A stretch of DNA of 64,000 bases from Helicobacter macacae MIT 99-5501 (GTDB lineage Bacteria; Campylobacterota; Campylobacteria; Campylobacterales; Helicobacteraceae). Location of the stretch: the NCBI RefSeq assembly GCF_000507845.1, contig NZ_KI669454.1:62001-126000 (forward strand). The letters are read 5' to 3'. The notes beneath the pieces are model-generated. The model searched no databases. It was not told the origin of the DNA and was given only the letters and a program-made list of their open reading frames with translations. The position numbers and the translations under genes are program-made. The first letter of the stretch is position 1; every line of letters starts with the position of its first letter. Below are positions 44,977-53,667 of the stretch, piece after piece.

Positions 44977-47472
44977 GTGGGACAGAAAATGTGGCAAAAA
45001 GTGGAAAAAATGAAATCTTTTCTCAAGTCTATAATCACGTTTACTAGGGCTAGTGTGGATAGGTTTGAGGGCGCACTTGGGAGCGTGATTGGAAGTGGGG
45101 TGAAAGTCCTAGCTATGTTTGGGCTAGCACTTGGTGTTTTTTCTTTGTGCGTGTTTTTTAGCGTGTCGCTTTTGAGAGAAAATCTAAGCCAAAACATCGC
45201 TTCAAAATCCGCCCAAAATCTTACAGCAAGTCCCAAAGTCCTAAAAATTGCATATAGCCAAAATGTCGGTGCGCTAAATCCGCAGGGATATAACAAAAAC
45301 GCTATGTTTGCCCAAAATCTGCTTTATGAGGGACTGCTAAAGGCGGATAAAAACGGTGCGATTATCCCAAGCCTAGCGACTTCTTTTGCCCTTGATACAA
45401 GTGGCAAAGTCTATATTTTTTCCCTGCGCAAGGGCGTGAGATTCTCTAATGGCGAGGAGTTCAACGCCGATGCGGTGGTGCTAAATTTTGCCTCGATTCT
45501 CAAAAATCGCGCTAGGCATTCGTGGAGCGGGCTAGCTAGGGCTTTGGAGCGGGCAGAAAAGGTAGATGACTACCGCGTAAAAATCGTGCTAAAAGAGCCC
45601 TACGCACCCACGCTAAATGAGCTTGCATTGCCTCGTCCTTTTAGATTTCTAGCCCCTAGCGCGTTCCCGCCTGATTTAGACTTAGTCGCGCAAAACCCAC
45701 AGCCCATAGGCACGGGCTCATATATGCTCGTAGAATCCAAGCTCGGCTCTTATGATAAATTCGCCAAAAATCCGCACTATTGGGACGCTAAGCGACTAGA
45801 GGAGCAGGGCGGGCTATACTATGATGAGGTGGTAGTCAAAGTCATATTTGAGCCAAACTCCAAGCTAAGTGCGCTACGGGCGGGGCAGGTGGATATGATA
45901 TATGGCGCAGATGAGATTCCTACAAGGATTTTCCAAGAGATAAGAAATGAGGAGCTAAAAAGTGCGGTGGCACAGGGCTTGAGCGTGCAAAATGGAGTGT
46001 CGGAAAATGCAGGTGGAAATGGGGGGGCGAGAAATGATAGCGCGCAAAATAAAGTAGTGGAAAGTGCGGGCAAAATCAATGCCGTGCGTGGCGATAGTGG
46101 CAAAAGCCCAAAGTTTCGGGCGTATCTTGGGCAGGCTTCTTTCGCCACAAGCCTTATGCTAAATTCCACGCGCATAAAGCAAGCCCAAATCCGCAGGGCA
46201 ATAGCCCTAAGCATAGACAAAGATACACTGATAAACGCGGTGTATGGCACAAGTGGTGGTGTAAGCGGTGGCGATAGTGGCGAAATCGGTGCGAGTGGCA
46301 AGAGTGGTAATGGCGGTGGTGGGGATTGTAGTGTGGATTGTGGTGCAAATCGTAGCGATGAAAGCGGTGCAAGCCCTACAAACACCACAACAAACACCGT
46401 ATCAAGCCCCATAGCAAGTGTCGCGGAGAGCATTTTTGTGCATACGCGCGTTGTTCCCCCCTTGCTTGCAGATAATATGCACATTGCCCCCTCCTCGCCA
46501 AACATAAATGGAGCTAGTGCGGAGGATAAGCACACTATTTCCCCCTCGCTAGCGACAAATGCGCCAAATCACGCTACAAATACCCCTCCCCAAGCCCTTT
46601 CTCAAATATCTTCTGCAAGGGGAGGGGCTTCCTCTATTTCCCCCTCCTTTGCGGAGGGAGCTAGGGGGTGGGTGGATTCTAGTCCAAAAGATATTGCCAC
46701 ACAGCCACAAACTCGCCAAAATCCCCACCACAATCCAGAATTTAAACCCCAAAATCCTAAAAACCAAGCCCCACAAAACCAAATTTCGCCAACTAAAGCC
46801 AACTCAAGCCAACCCGCGCAAAGCAAGCAAAATCTAATCACTCAAAACAATGCTTCACAAAAAGAGCAAAATCTCTATCAGCAAAATCTCACAAAAGCCC
46901 GTGAGATTCTCGCCTCATTTGGCTACACGGCGGAAAATCCACTAAAGCTAGAGCTGTTTTTTTTCGGTGATAAGCCAAGCCAAAAAATGCTTTCCCAAAT
47001 CCTCCAATCCCAGCTAAAAGAGGCAAATATCGCTCTCTCCGTGCGCGGGCTTGAGCCAAGTATGTATGCTAATGCGCTAAGGAAGGGCGAGTTTGATATG
47101 GCGTTTGTTGATTCGTGGGGTGCGCCTTATGAGCCGCTATCCCAGCTCTATTCCTACACCAAGCCGCTTGGGCACGGGGACTATATCGCCCAAAGTGGTT
47201 TGAAAGAGAAGTCGCGCATTGACGCGCTTATCTTACAGGCTATCAAAGAGTCCGCTTCTGTGGCAAACTCCGTGCAAAATCCACAAAATCTAGGGAAAAA
47301 ATCGCGAGCACAAGCCCTAAGCGATGAGGCGATAGAGCTGCTTATCCAAAGTGGCGTGTATATCCCGCTGCTGATTGAGCGAAGCAAAGCAGTCGCACAC
47401 TCGCGCATAAGGGGCGTGGAGAGCGTGAGTAGCCTAAGCTATGAGATTCCTATATGGGATTTTTATGAGTGA
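44977..47472 (+). CDS. Nickel/peptide-type ABC transporter substrate-binding protein with large insertions
   Basis: Family 5 extracellular solute-binding protein: LKIAYSQNVGALNPQGY, YEGLLKADKNGAIIPSLATSF, FSLRKGVRFSNGEEFNADAVVLNF, PIGTGSYMLVESK and YDEVVVKVIFEPNSKLSALRAGQVDMI. The C-terminal lobe has FDMAFVDSWGAPYEPLSQLYSY. This resembles NikA/NikZ proteins of Helicobacter and Campylobacter. Start GTG 44977 (AAGGGACGCA upstream). A membrane anchor VLAMFGLALGVFSLCVFFSVSLL follows about 40 residues. At 831 residues it is far longer than the usual 500. A Gly/Asn-rich insertion lies at about 338-377, and one of some 210 residues at about 422-631 includes the translated-repeat fragment SPSFAEGARGWVDS. 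Confidence 0.85.
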   Translation: MGQKMWQKVEKMKSFLKSIITFTRASVDRFEGALGSVIGSGVKVLAMFGLALGVFSLCVFFSVSLLRENLSQNIASKSAQNLTASPKVLKIAYSQNVGALNPQGYNKNAMFAQNLLYEGLLKADKNGAIIPSLATSFALDTSGKVYIFSLRKGVRFSNGEEFNADAVVLNFASILKNRARHSWSGLARALERAEKVDDYRVKIVLKEPYAPTLNELALPRPFRFLAPSAFPPDLDLVAQNPQPIGTGSYMLVESKLGSYDKFAKNPHYWDAKRLEEQGGLYYDEVVVKVIFEPNSKLSALRAGQVDMIYGADEIPTRIFQEIRNEELKSAVAQGLSVQNGVSENAGGNGGARNDSAQNKVVESAGKINAVRGDSGKSPKFRAYLGQASFATSLMLNSTRIKQAQIRRAIALSIDKDTLINAVYGTSGGVSGGDSGEIGASGKSGNGGGGDCSVDCGANRSDESGASPTNTTTNTVSSPIASVAESIFVHTRVVPPLLADNMHIAPSSPNINGASAEDKHTISPSLATNAPNHATNTPPQALSQISSARGGASSISPSFAEGARGWVDSSPKDIATQPQTRQNPHHNPEFKPQNPKNQAPQNQISPTKANSSQPAQSKQNLITQNNASQKEQNLYQQNLTKAREILASFGYTAENPLKLELFFFGDKPSQKMLSQILQSQLKEANIALSVRGLEPSMYANALRKGEFDMAFVDSWGAPYEPLSQLYSYTKPLGHGDYIAQSGLKEKSRIDALILQAIKESASVANSVQNPQNLGKKSRAQALSDEAIELLIQSGVYIPLLIERSKAVAHSRIRGVESVSSLSYEIPIWDFYE
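46590..46678 (+). repeat. Fragment of the translated repeat inside the binding-protein gene
   Basis: CCCCCTCCTTTGCGGAGG followed by AGCTAGGGGGTGGGTGG matches the GC-rich 3' end of the repeats at 571-1043 and 60751-61217 and is read in the same phase (SPSFAEGARGWV). The upstream part is only loosely similar. Confidence 0.7.
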
Positions 47473-47642
47473 GTGGGTTTGGGGATTTTGGGGGATTTTG
47501 TCGCAATGTTTTAGAATTTGTGACAAATCTTTGGCTAGAATTGCCCTTTTGCGTTAGAAGCAAAGCACGACAAAAAGCGTGGCACGAATAGGTGCGGATA
47601 AGTCCAAAGAGGTGTGAAAACCACAAAAATATAAGGATAAAA

Positions 47643-48290
47643 ATGTTAGATTTTAGTGCGCTTAGCCTGCAAGAAACACAAAGACTTTTTTCAAAAGAGC
47701 GCGTTGCAAGCTATGAGAGCCCAAAGCAGCACTTTGATAATCTCGCGCTTATCGGCGCGATAAGTCAAAATCTAGGTATCTCTGAAATCTTGCTACGCAA
47801 CAAAATCGATAGTATAATGAGTGGCAATATGCCTAATTTGCTATGGCTAGAGAGATTGCCAAGCGAGCTACAATCCCACATAGACAAATCCCTCTCAAAG
47901 CACAAAATCATCTCCACGCAAAGTCTAGGATTTTGGCTAAAAGTCATCGATGCGCATAAAATCCACAGCAAGTTATTTAGCTATGATTTTTTGGAGAATT
48001 TAAATTTTAAAAAGTATTATGAGAGGAATGCAAATCGTTTCAAAAACGGCGTGAGGCTAAGGCGGTATCACAAAGCAAGCCTGCTACTGCACCTCCTGCG
48101 CAATCTACGAAACCGTGCATTTCACTTTGAAAATCTCTACAAACTTAATGAGGACAATAAGCCAAGACTAATGGCTTCGATAAAAAGTGAGAAAAATTCG
48201 CTAGCTGTGATAAATCTACAAACCGATAAGATTGAAGTGCTTTTAGAGGATTTGATAGGGGAGTTTTACAAAGAAGCGGAAAACACATAA
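47643..48290 (+). CDS. Abi-like protein with HEPN motif
   Basis: 215 residues from ATG 47643 (AAGGATAAAA upstream; the frame opens at 47592). The protein is helical. FSKERVASYESPKQHFDNLALI begins the Abi_2 (AbiD/AbiF) type fold, WLERLPSELQSHIDKSL is in the middle, and LLHLLRNLRNRAFHFENLYKLN ends it. The last segment contains Arg-x4-His (RNRAFH), the catalytic pattern of HEPN ribonucleases in Abi_2 proteins. It would act as a phage-abortive RNase in the cytosol; this is inference. It sits at the left end of the defence block inside the transporter locus. Confidence 0.7.
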   Translation: MLDFSALSLQETQRLFSKERVASYESPKQHFDNLALIGAISQNLGISEILLRNKIDSIMSGNMPNLLWLERLPSELQSHIDKSLSKHKIISTQSLGFWLKVIDAHKIHSKLFSYDFLENLNFKKYYERNANRFKNGVRLRRYHKASLLLHLLRNLRNRAFHFENLYKLNEDNKPRLMASIKSEKNSLAVINLQTDKIEVLLEDLIGEFYKEAENT

Positions 48291-48624
48291 AAGTTTGAGA
48301 AAAGTGGCGGAAAAGGATCCGCCAAAAACGAGTGGATTATACCACAAAATCGCACAAAAACTCCAAACACACACCAAAATCGCTAAACACTTACACATTT
48401 TGAGGGATTTTGAGTAAAAAGTAAGTAAAAATTCGCGTGGTTTTTTGGGGGGTTAGGTTTTAAAGTTTTGGGGCTAAGTTTGGGATTTGGGGGATTTTGC
48501 TTGAAAGGGATTTTGGGTAATGTTTTTAGATTTTACGCTTTAGTTAGAATTATCCAACTTAAAGAGAGAACTTTAGCGCAAAACATATTATAATTATCCC
48601 CTTAAATCTAAATCTAAAAAGGCA
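48291..48624. other. Non-coding gap before the first restriction gene
   Basis: A short perfect hairpin GGCGGA-AAAGGA-TCCGCC lies at about 48306-48323, 16 bases after the Abi-like gene; no T-run follows. TATTATAATTATCC at 48588-48601 holds a TATAAT-like -10 for the restriction gene. Confidence 0.4.
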
Positions 48625-49389
48625 ATGCAAATGAGCGCGACAAAGCAAGACTTTTATTTCCTAAAAAACAATCTTTTTAGTCAATACAGCTTGCAAGTGG
48701 ATTTTAGAGCGGAATTTAATGAGAAGTTTAGAGATGAAGCAAGGCAAACCTTTGAAAAAATCACCGCGATTTGTCCCAAGCACCCCAACAAGTCTCCCTT
48801 GCAATCGTTTGCAAATCTAAATGAGCATCAGTTTGAAGATGACTTCATAGCCAAAGTCGCCCACGCACTAGGCTATCACTTTGTGCGACAAGAGGAGAAA
48901 ATCATTCAAGGTAAGCTAGAAAAGCCAGATTTTTTGCTTTTTGCTTCGGCACAAGATAAGGCGGACTATGAGTCTATCCCCAAAGATTCACGCAAGGGGA
49001 GCAATGCGCATATCGCTGTGATTTTAGAATCAAAAGCCTATAATGTAGAAATTGACAACAACAAAATCAAAGACAATCCCCACCACCAAATCCTGCGCTA
49101 TTTAAGCAATCTCAAACTTGATTTTGGATTCCTTAGCAATGGCAGATTGTGGCGATTTTATGACAACTCCACACTTCATAGCAACAAAGTCTTTTATGAA
49201 ATCAATTTAGAAGCTATAATAGCGCAAAACGACTTAGAAGCGTTTTATTATTTTTTCTATATTTTCCGCTCCGAGCGATATGCCCCAAGCGTAAGGGCAA
49301 ACTCTGCTCTAAACCCTGCGTTTGCGATAAAGACTACTTCTTTCATTTCGCCCCCCCCCCCCCATTTATACAATCTTACAGAAAAATAA
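48625..49389 (+). CDS. Type IIG restriction-modification enzyme 1, nuclease part (phase-off as read)
   Basis: 254 residues. The segment HQFEDDFIAKVAHALGYHFVRQEEK, then KPDFLLFA and HIAVILESKAYNVEID form a PD-(D/E)xK nuclease pattern (Asp in PDF, Glu and Lys in ESK). AAAAAGGCA precedes the ATG; ATG 48631 is an equally good start. The frame runs into 13 C (49351-49363) and stops at 49389. With 12 C it would read SPPPPIYTILQKNNQ and continue into the methyltransferase frame, giving one protein of about 1,420 residues. Defence block inside the nickel/peptide transporter locus. Confidence 0.8.
   Translation: MQMSATKQDFYFLKNNLFSQYSLQVDFRAEFNEKFRDEARQTFEKITAICPKHPNKSPLQSFANLNEHQFEDDFIAKVAHALGYHFVRQEEKIIQGKLEKPDFLLFASAQDKADYESIPKDSRKGSNAHIAVILESKAYNVEIDNNKIKDNPHHQILRYLSNLKLDFGFLSNGRLWRFYDNSTLHSNKVFYEINLEAIIAQNDLEAFYYFFYIFRSERYAPSVRANSALNPAFAIKTTSFISPPPPHLYNLTEK
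49351..49363 (+). repeat. C13 phase-variation tract of restriction enzyme 1
   Basis: Thirteen C split the enzyme. Frame arithmetic: 12 or 15 C restore one continuous protein; 13 or 14 do not. The gene is OFF as read. Confidence 0.85.
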
Positions 49390-49417
49390 CCAAGCAAAAA
49401 TCACCCTTGAAGATGAT

Positions 49418-52400
49418 TTGCAAAATATCATCTATGGCATAAATGGGCAAGATTCACTCTTTGAGTTTATCGGCGCAAAGATTTTTGAGAAAAATCCAAA
49501 TGCCACGCTTAAAGAAGTCTATGAAAACGCGCTTTATTTTATCTTTCGCTTACTTTTTATTGCGTATTTTGAGGATAAGTTTGGCGATATTTTGCAAAGC
49601 CACGAGTATTTCACAGATGAGATTAGCCTAAGCAATCTAATTGGGAATCTAGAGGACAAAGAGGAAAGTTTCAGGGGCTTTGTGAAGTTAAGCAGAATCT
49701 TTGCTATGTATGATAAAGGCGAGCCAAACTACAATATGCCCGTGTTTAATGGAGGGCTTTTTGATAGCACAAAAGCCCCGCTTTTATCCACCCAAAAGCT
49801 TTTTAGTGATAAAAGTCTAAAAGAGATTTTGGGGAAGTTTTTTTATTTTGATGATGGGCAGGTGCTTTTTAGGCGTGATTATAAATCTTTGAGCGTGGCG
49901 CATTTGGGCACGATTTATGAGGGATTGCTAGGGTATTTTTTTGTCATCGCAGATGAGGACTTGTGGTATGTGAAATACTCTGCCAAAGGCAAAAAAGGCG
50001 AGGTGCAAAAAGAAATCGAAAGCTATGTGGATAGCTATGATTTTGCAGAGTTGCAAAAGAAAGAGAAACTAAACAAAGCTAAAATCATCGGTGCGCCAAA
50101 GCACTATGCAAAAGGGCAGATTTATCTCAAAAACACGAGCAATTCACGCAAATCAAGCGCGAGCTTTTATACGCCTCAAAGCATTACGAGCTTTTTAGTC
50201 GCACAAAGCCTAAAAGATGAGAACGGTAAGCATAAGCTAGACAATGATAATATTTTGCACTTTAAGATTTTGGATAATGCCTGTGGGAGCGGACACTTTC
50301 TCATCGAAGCCCTAAATCAAATCACGCAAATCGTATTAAAGGATTTTGACTCCTTTTCTAACTTAAAGCAAATCTATGAAGCCGAAAAGCAAGAAATCCA
50401 AGCCAACACCACGCACTATATCAAAGGCTATGAAGTCGATGAAAGCGATATTTTGAAGCGACTTTTGCTAAAGCGCGTAATCTTTGGCGTGGATATAAAT
50501 CCCTTTTCAGTAGAGCTTACCAAACTTTCCCTTTGGATAGATAGCTTTATCTTTGGCACGCCACTTAGCTTCATAGAACATCATATCAAGTGTGGCAACG
50601 CGCTTGTGGGTAGCACTATCGCTGAGTTTAGGGCGCATTATGATACTATCAAAAACAAAGGCTCGCTTTTTATGAATGAGTTTTTGAAAGATTTTGGGGC
50701 TTTAAGCGAAGTGTTTGACAAGCTAGACTGCCTAAAGGACACTTCAGAGGCGCAAATCACCCAATCTAAGCGCATTTATACAGATGAGATTCTCCCCACG
50801 CTAGATAAGCTCAATCTCTATCTAAACTTTTTCACCGCATTTCGCTTTGCTACTCCTAGTGAGTGCAAAAAGTTTGCAAGCCTAATAGAGCTAGAAAATC
50901 TCCTAAGTGAGCAAAAGGGCGACTACAAAGACGCTGCAGACTTCACGCGTGAAAAGGCAAAAGATTTTAGCTTTTTTAATTATGAAATCGAGTTCCCAGA
51001 GATTGTGCTAAATGGCGAATTGCAGGGATTCCAAGCCATAGTTGGCAATCCCCCGTGGGATAAAACCAAATTTAGCGATAATGACTTTTTCCCACAATAC
51101 AAAAGCGACTACCGCACACTAGGCAACAAACAAAAAGCCGAGTTTGAGGCAAATATGCTTGTCAAACCCACGATAAGAGAGGACTATGAAGCACAAAAGC
51201 AAAGCATAGAGAGGATAAATGCCTACTACAAAACGCGCTTTGGCTTAAGTAGGGGCAAGGGCGATGGCAATCTTTTCCGCTTCTTTGTCGAGCGCAATTT
51301 AGGGCTTTTAGCTCACGATGCCACGCTTAATTATGTCTTGCCAAGTGCGTTAATGCTAGAAGAGGGAAGCTATACTTTACGCAAAGAGATTTTACAAGAG
51401 CGCACACTTACGCACTTCTATGCTTTTGAAAATAGAGAGGGGATTTTTAATAGCGTTCATCGTAGCTACAAATTCGCGCTAATGCAGGTAAAAAATGCCA
51501 AGCCACCCCAAAACCACCGCATAAAGACAATGTTTTATAAAACAAAGATTGATGAAATCTATGAGCGCGATAATGTCATAGAGCTTAGCCTTGCGGATAT
51601 AGAGGGCTTAAGCCCTGCTCATCTTGCCCTCCAAGAAGTGCGAGATAAAAGGGATTTGGAGATTTTGGGGAAATGCTATGGGCGATTTGCCCCGCTAGAA
51701 TCTTCGTGGCTTGATTTTCGCAATGAATTGCATATGACAAAGGATGAGAATTTGTTTATCGATGAGGCGGATATTGATGATTTGTATATATCTCATTTTG
51801 AGGTTGCAAAGCAACCGAAAAATCTAAATGATAGCGCGGACTCTGTGGATTCTTCGCTCCACGCTATGCGCTACGCTCAGAATGACAAAAACTTAGCAAA
51901 GCATTATCTCCCACTCTATGAGGGCAAAAGGATTCATCAATACAACGCCGAGTTTGAAAACCCTACTAAAAAATCCAGCGATAAGCGGTATTTTTTGGAA
52001 ATCACTTCCTTTGATGAGCGACTAAAAAGCAAGGAAATCTCGCGTCTAAAAGATGATTTGGGTATAAAAGGCGAGGAGTATAAAGCCCTTTTGAAATCGC
52101 TTTTTGCAAAGCATTGTGAGGATAGCAAAGCTCACAAAACAGCCCATTGTCATTCTGAGGGAGCAAAGGAGGCGAAGAATCCAAACAGCGCAAATTCTAC
52201 CCACCCCCAAACCCCCTCCGCCACAATTTCATCATCTAGGGAGGAGGATTTTGATTCGTTAGATGCGTTTGAATCTAGCCTTATCTCTTATGATAGAGAG
52301 TATATTCGGCTTGGATCTCGCGCTATTGCGAGTGATACAAATGAGCGGACACTGATTTTTAGCCTTTTGCCAAGAAATATTGGGGTTGGAAATAGCGCGT

Positions 52401-52888
52401 GGAGCAGTATCACAAAATCTTATGTTCTAGATTCAGGACGGATTTGCACTAAGCCTATAAGCCACATAAGGCTTTGCTTTGCGCTAGGGATTTTAAACGC
52501 TTTGGTTGTGGATTTTATCGCTAGGATGATGATACAAATGAATGTGAATAAGACTTACTTGGAGCGACTGCCACTCCCACAGCCTAGCGATGATGAGATT
52601 TTGGCTAATGAGTGCTATGTCTTTATCGCTAGAAGTGCGCTTATCTTGCAGCTCTATAATGACAAGGCGGGCTACTTTGATGAGCTAAAGTGTGAGTTTG
52701 GGATAAAAAATGATGAGATACCAAGCACCAATAAGCTCTACCTCACGCTAAAAGCGCGACTAGACATCGCGGTGGCAAAGCTCTATGGGCTAGACTTTGA
52801 GGACTTTTGCTACCTTTTAGAATCTTTCCAAGTCCTAAAGACAAACCAACCCGAATACATCGCTTTGCTAAAAGGGGAGTGGAAGTAG
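49418..52888 (+). CDS. Type IIG restriction-modification enzyme 1, methyltransferase and specificity part
   Basis: 1,156 residues counted from TTG 49418, which has no ribosome site; the natural start is 48625 with a 12-C tract. ASFYTPQSITSFLVAQSL and LDNACGSGHFLIEALNQI (SAM motif I, about residue 286) and GNPPWDKTKF (motif IV, about 544) mark an N6-adenine methylase of the Eco57I class. The C-terminal third should hold the target recognition domain (INPLERLPLPQ-like VNKTYLERLPLPQP). Two dispersed-repeat fragments are translated inside it, at 51847-51890 and 52148-52223. It would methylate and cut an unknown site when in frame. Confidence 0.85.
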   Translation: MQNIIYGINGQDSLFEFIGAKIFEKNPNATLKEVYENALYFIFRLLFIAYFEDKFGDILQSHEYFTDEISLSNLIGNLEDKEESFRGFVKLSRIFAMYDKGEPNYNMPVFNGGLFDSTKAPLLSTQKLFSDKSLKEILGKFFYFDDGQVLFRRDYKSLSVAHLGTIYEGLLGYFFVIADEDLWYVKYSAKGKKGEVQKEIESYVDSYDFAELQKKEKLNKAKIIGAPKHYAKGQIYLKNTSNSRKSSASFYTPQSITSFLVAQSLKDENGKHKLDNDNILHFKILDNACGSGHFLIEALNQITQIVLKDFDSFSNLKQIYEAEKQEIQANTTHYIKGYEVDESDILKRLLLKRVIFGVDINPFSVELTKLSLWIDSFIFGTPLSFIEHHIKCGNALVGSTIAEFRAHYDTIKNKGSLFMNEFLKDFGALSEVFDKLDCLKDTSEAQITQSKRIYTDEILPTLDKLNLYLNFFTAFRFATPSECKKFASLIELENLLSEQKGDYKDAADFTREKAKDFSFFNYEIEFPEIVLNGELQGFQAIVGNPPWDKTKFSDNDFFPQYKSDYRTLGNKQKAEFEANMLVKPTIREDYEAQKQSIERINAYYKTRFGLSRGKGDGNLFRFFVERNLGLLAHDATLNYVLPSALMLEEGSYTLRKEILQERTLTHFYAFENREGIFNSVHRSYKFALMQVKNAKPPQNHRIKTMFYKTKIDEIYERDNVIELSLADIEGLSPAHLALQEVRDKRDLEILGKCYGRFAPLESSWLDFRNELHMTKDENLFIDEADIDDLYISHFEVAKQPKNLNDSADSVDSSLHAMRYAQNDKNLAKHYLPLYEGKRIHQYNAEFENPTKKSSDKRYFLEITSFDERLKSKEISRLKDDLGIKGEEYKALLKSLFAKHCEDSKAHKTAHCHSEGAKEAKNPNSANSTHPQTPSATISSSREEDFDSLDAFESSLISYDREYIRLGSRAIASDTNERTLIFSLLPRNIGVGNSAWSSITKSYVLDSGRICTKPISHIRLCFALGILNALVVDFIARMMIQMNVNKTYLERLPLPQPSDDEILANECYVFIARSALILQLYNDKAGYFDELKCEFGIKNDEIPSTNKLYLTLKARLDIAVAKLYGLDFEDFCYLLESFQVLKTNQPEYIALLKGEWK
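51847..51890 (-). repeat. Translated fragment of the dispersed repeat in restriction enzyme 1
   Basis: On the minus strand it reads TTGTCATTCTGAGCGTAGCG, then a few bases, then GAGCGAAGAATC, the same layout as the palindromic repeats. It is in frame in the host gene (DSSLHAMRYAQNDK). Confidence 0.7.
52148..52223 (+). repeat. Second translated repeat fragment in restriction enzyme 1
   Basis: TTGTCATTCTGAGGGAGC and GGCGAAGAATCC (52148-52182) are followed at 52198 by TACCCACCCCCAAACCCCCT, the reverse complement of the GC-rich end of the repeats at 1021-1043 and 61196-61217. So the GC-rich end is inserted here in the opposite orientation and is still open in frame. Confidence 0.7.
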
Positions 52889-52907
52889 CGAATATTATTT
52901 AAAAAAG

Positions 52908-53183
52908 CTAGTAATTTTTGAATAAATCTTGATGTCTGCCTATCCTATAAAGTGTCAATGTTTGTTTATCTCGTTTATACACTATGACTAAATCGCCAAA
53001 TATATGACACTCTCTAAAATCTTTGTATTCGCCCAGAAGTGCGTGGTCTTTTAGCTTTGGCTCTAAAATATCACAGGTTTGTAGCGTGATGACTACTTCT
53101 TTGATTTTCTCTAAATCCCAGCCTTGCTTTTTTACAAGTTTGAAATCTTTTAGATAGGTATTTTGGAAATGTATTTCACGCAC
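52908..53183 (-). CDS. YafQ-type mRNA interferase toxin
   Basis: 91 residues of the RelE/YafQ toxin family: FQNTYLKDFKLVKKQGWDLEKIKEVV at the start, LKDHALLGEYKDFRECHIFGDLVIVYKRD and TLTLYRIGRHQDLF at the end. The histidines of DHAL, ECHIF and GRHQDLF and the final aromatic match the catalytic residues of YafQ, a ribosome-dependent RNase. The start is GTG 53183, overlapping the antitoxin stop by one base (TAGTG), which couples their translation. It sits between the restriction gene and the first permease gene. An intact toxin of normal length. Confidence 0.88.
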   Translation of the reverse strand: MREIHFQNTYLKDFKLVKKQGWDLEKIKEVVITLQTCDILEPKLKDHALLGEYKDFRECHIFGDLVIVYKRDKQTLTLYRIGRHQDLFKNY

Positions 53184-53392
53184 TATTGTTCATTTTCTAG
53201 CATTTTTTCAAAGTCTTTGTAATCGCTTGTTTTTAGCACGGTGTGAGAGTTTTCTAATGCTTGTATGGTTTCTTTTGTCGGCATATCCAAAGACTCGCCA
53301 CTTTGCGTGCTTAGCCTTGCGTTTATCACTTCTGCAAGCCCCTTAAATGCTGGTAAAAACTCTTCTTTGACATTTTCGATAATAAGCGTCAT
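53183..53392 (-). CDS. Antitoxin partner of the YafQ-type toxin
   Basis: 69 residues from ATG 53392 with GGAGAGGCAG upstream; the open frame reaches 53656 but the upstream part has no start signal and looks random. TLIIENVKEEFLPAFKGLAEVINARL is followed by an acidic helical C-terminus ending KDFEKMLENEQ, typical of a small antitoxin with an N-terminal DNA-binding or dimerisation part and a C-terminal toxin-wrapping part. The family is not recognised; the call rests on size, gene order and the one-base overlap with the toxin. Confidence 0.72.
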   Translation of the reverse strand: MTLIIENVKEEFLPAFKGLAEVINARLSTQSGESLDMPTKETIQALENSHTVLKTSDYKDFEKMLENEQ

Positions 53393-53667
53393 CTGCCTCT
53401 CCAAAATGTGAATTTCCCTAGCATTATAGCGTAAAATTGTGCAATGCTTTGGATTGTGGCGAAATAGATAGCCAAATATCAAGCAATGACAAAAATACGC
53501 TAGAATGTAGCGATATGAATTATCAAATGCTTTGTGGATACAACGCAAAATCGCTAAATTGCCACGAAAAAATATCGCAAGAATAGCGCAAAAAACAACG
53601 CCAAAAAAAAGCATAAAAAGTAGCCAAATAGCGCGAAGTCCAAAAAAGAAGCCCAAAAGGAGTAAGT

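Noticed and set aside
46021..46027. G7 run in the binding-protein gene (also G7 at 484-490 and about 27074)
   Set aside because: Shorter than tracts that usually switch; frames are intact around them.
45819..46535. 238-residue minus-strand frame opposite the binding-protein gene
   Set aside because: Shadow of the coding strand; the plus frame has clear family motifs on both sides.
53393..53656. N-terminal extension of the antitoxin frame with hydrophobic residues
   Set aside because: No ribosome site; ATG 53392 has GGAGAGG upstream and gives a normal antitoxin size.
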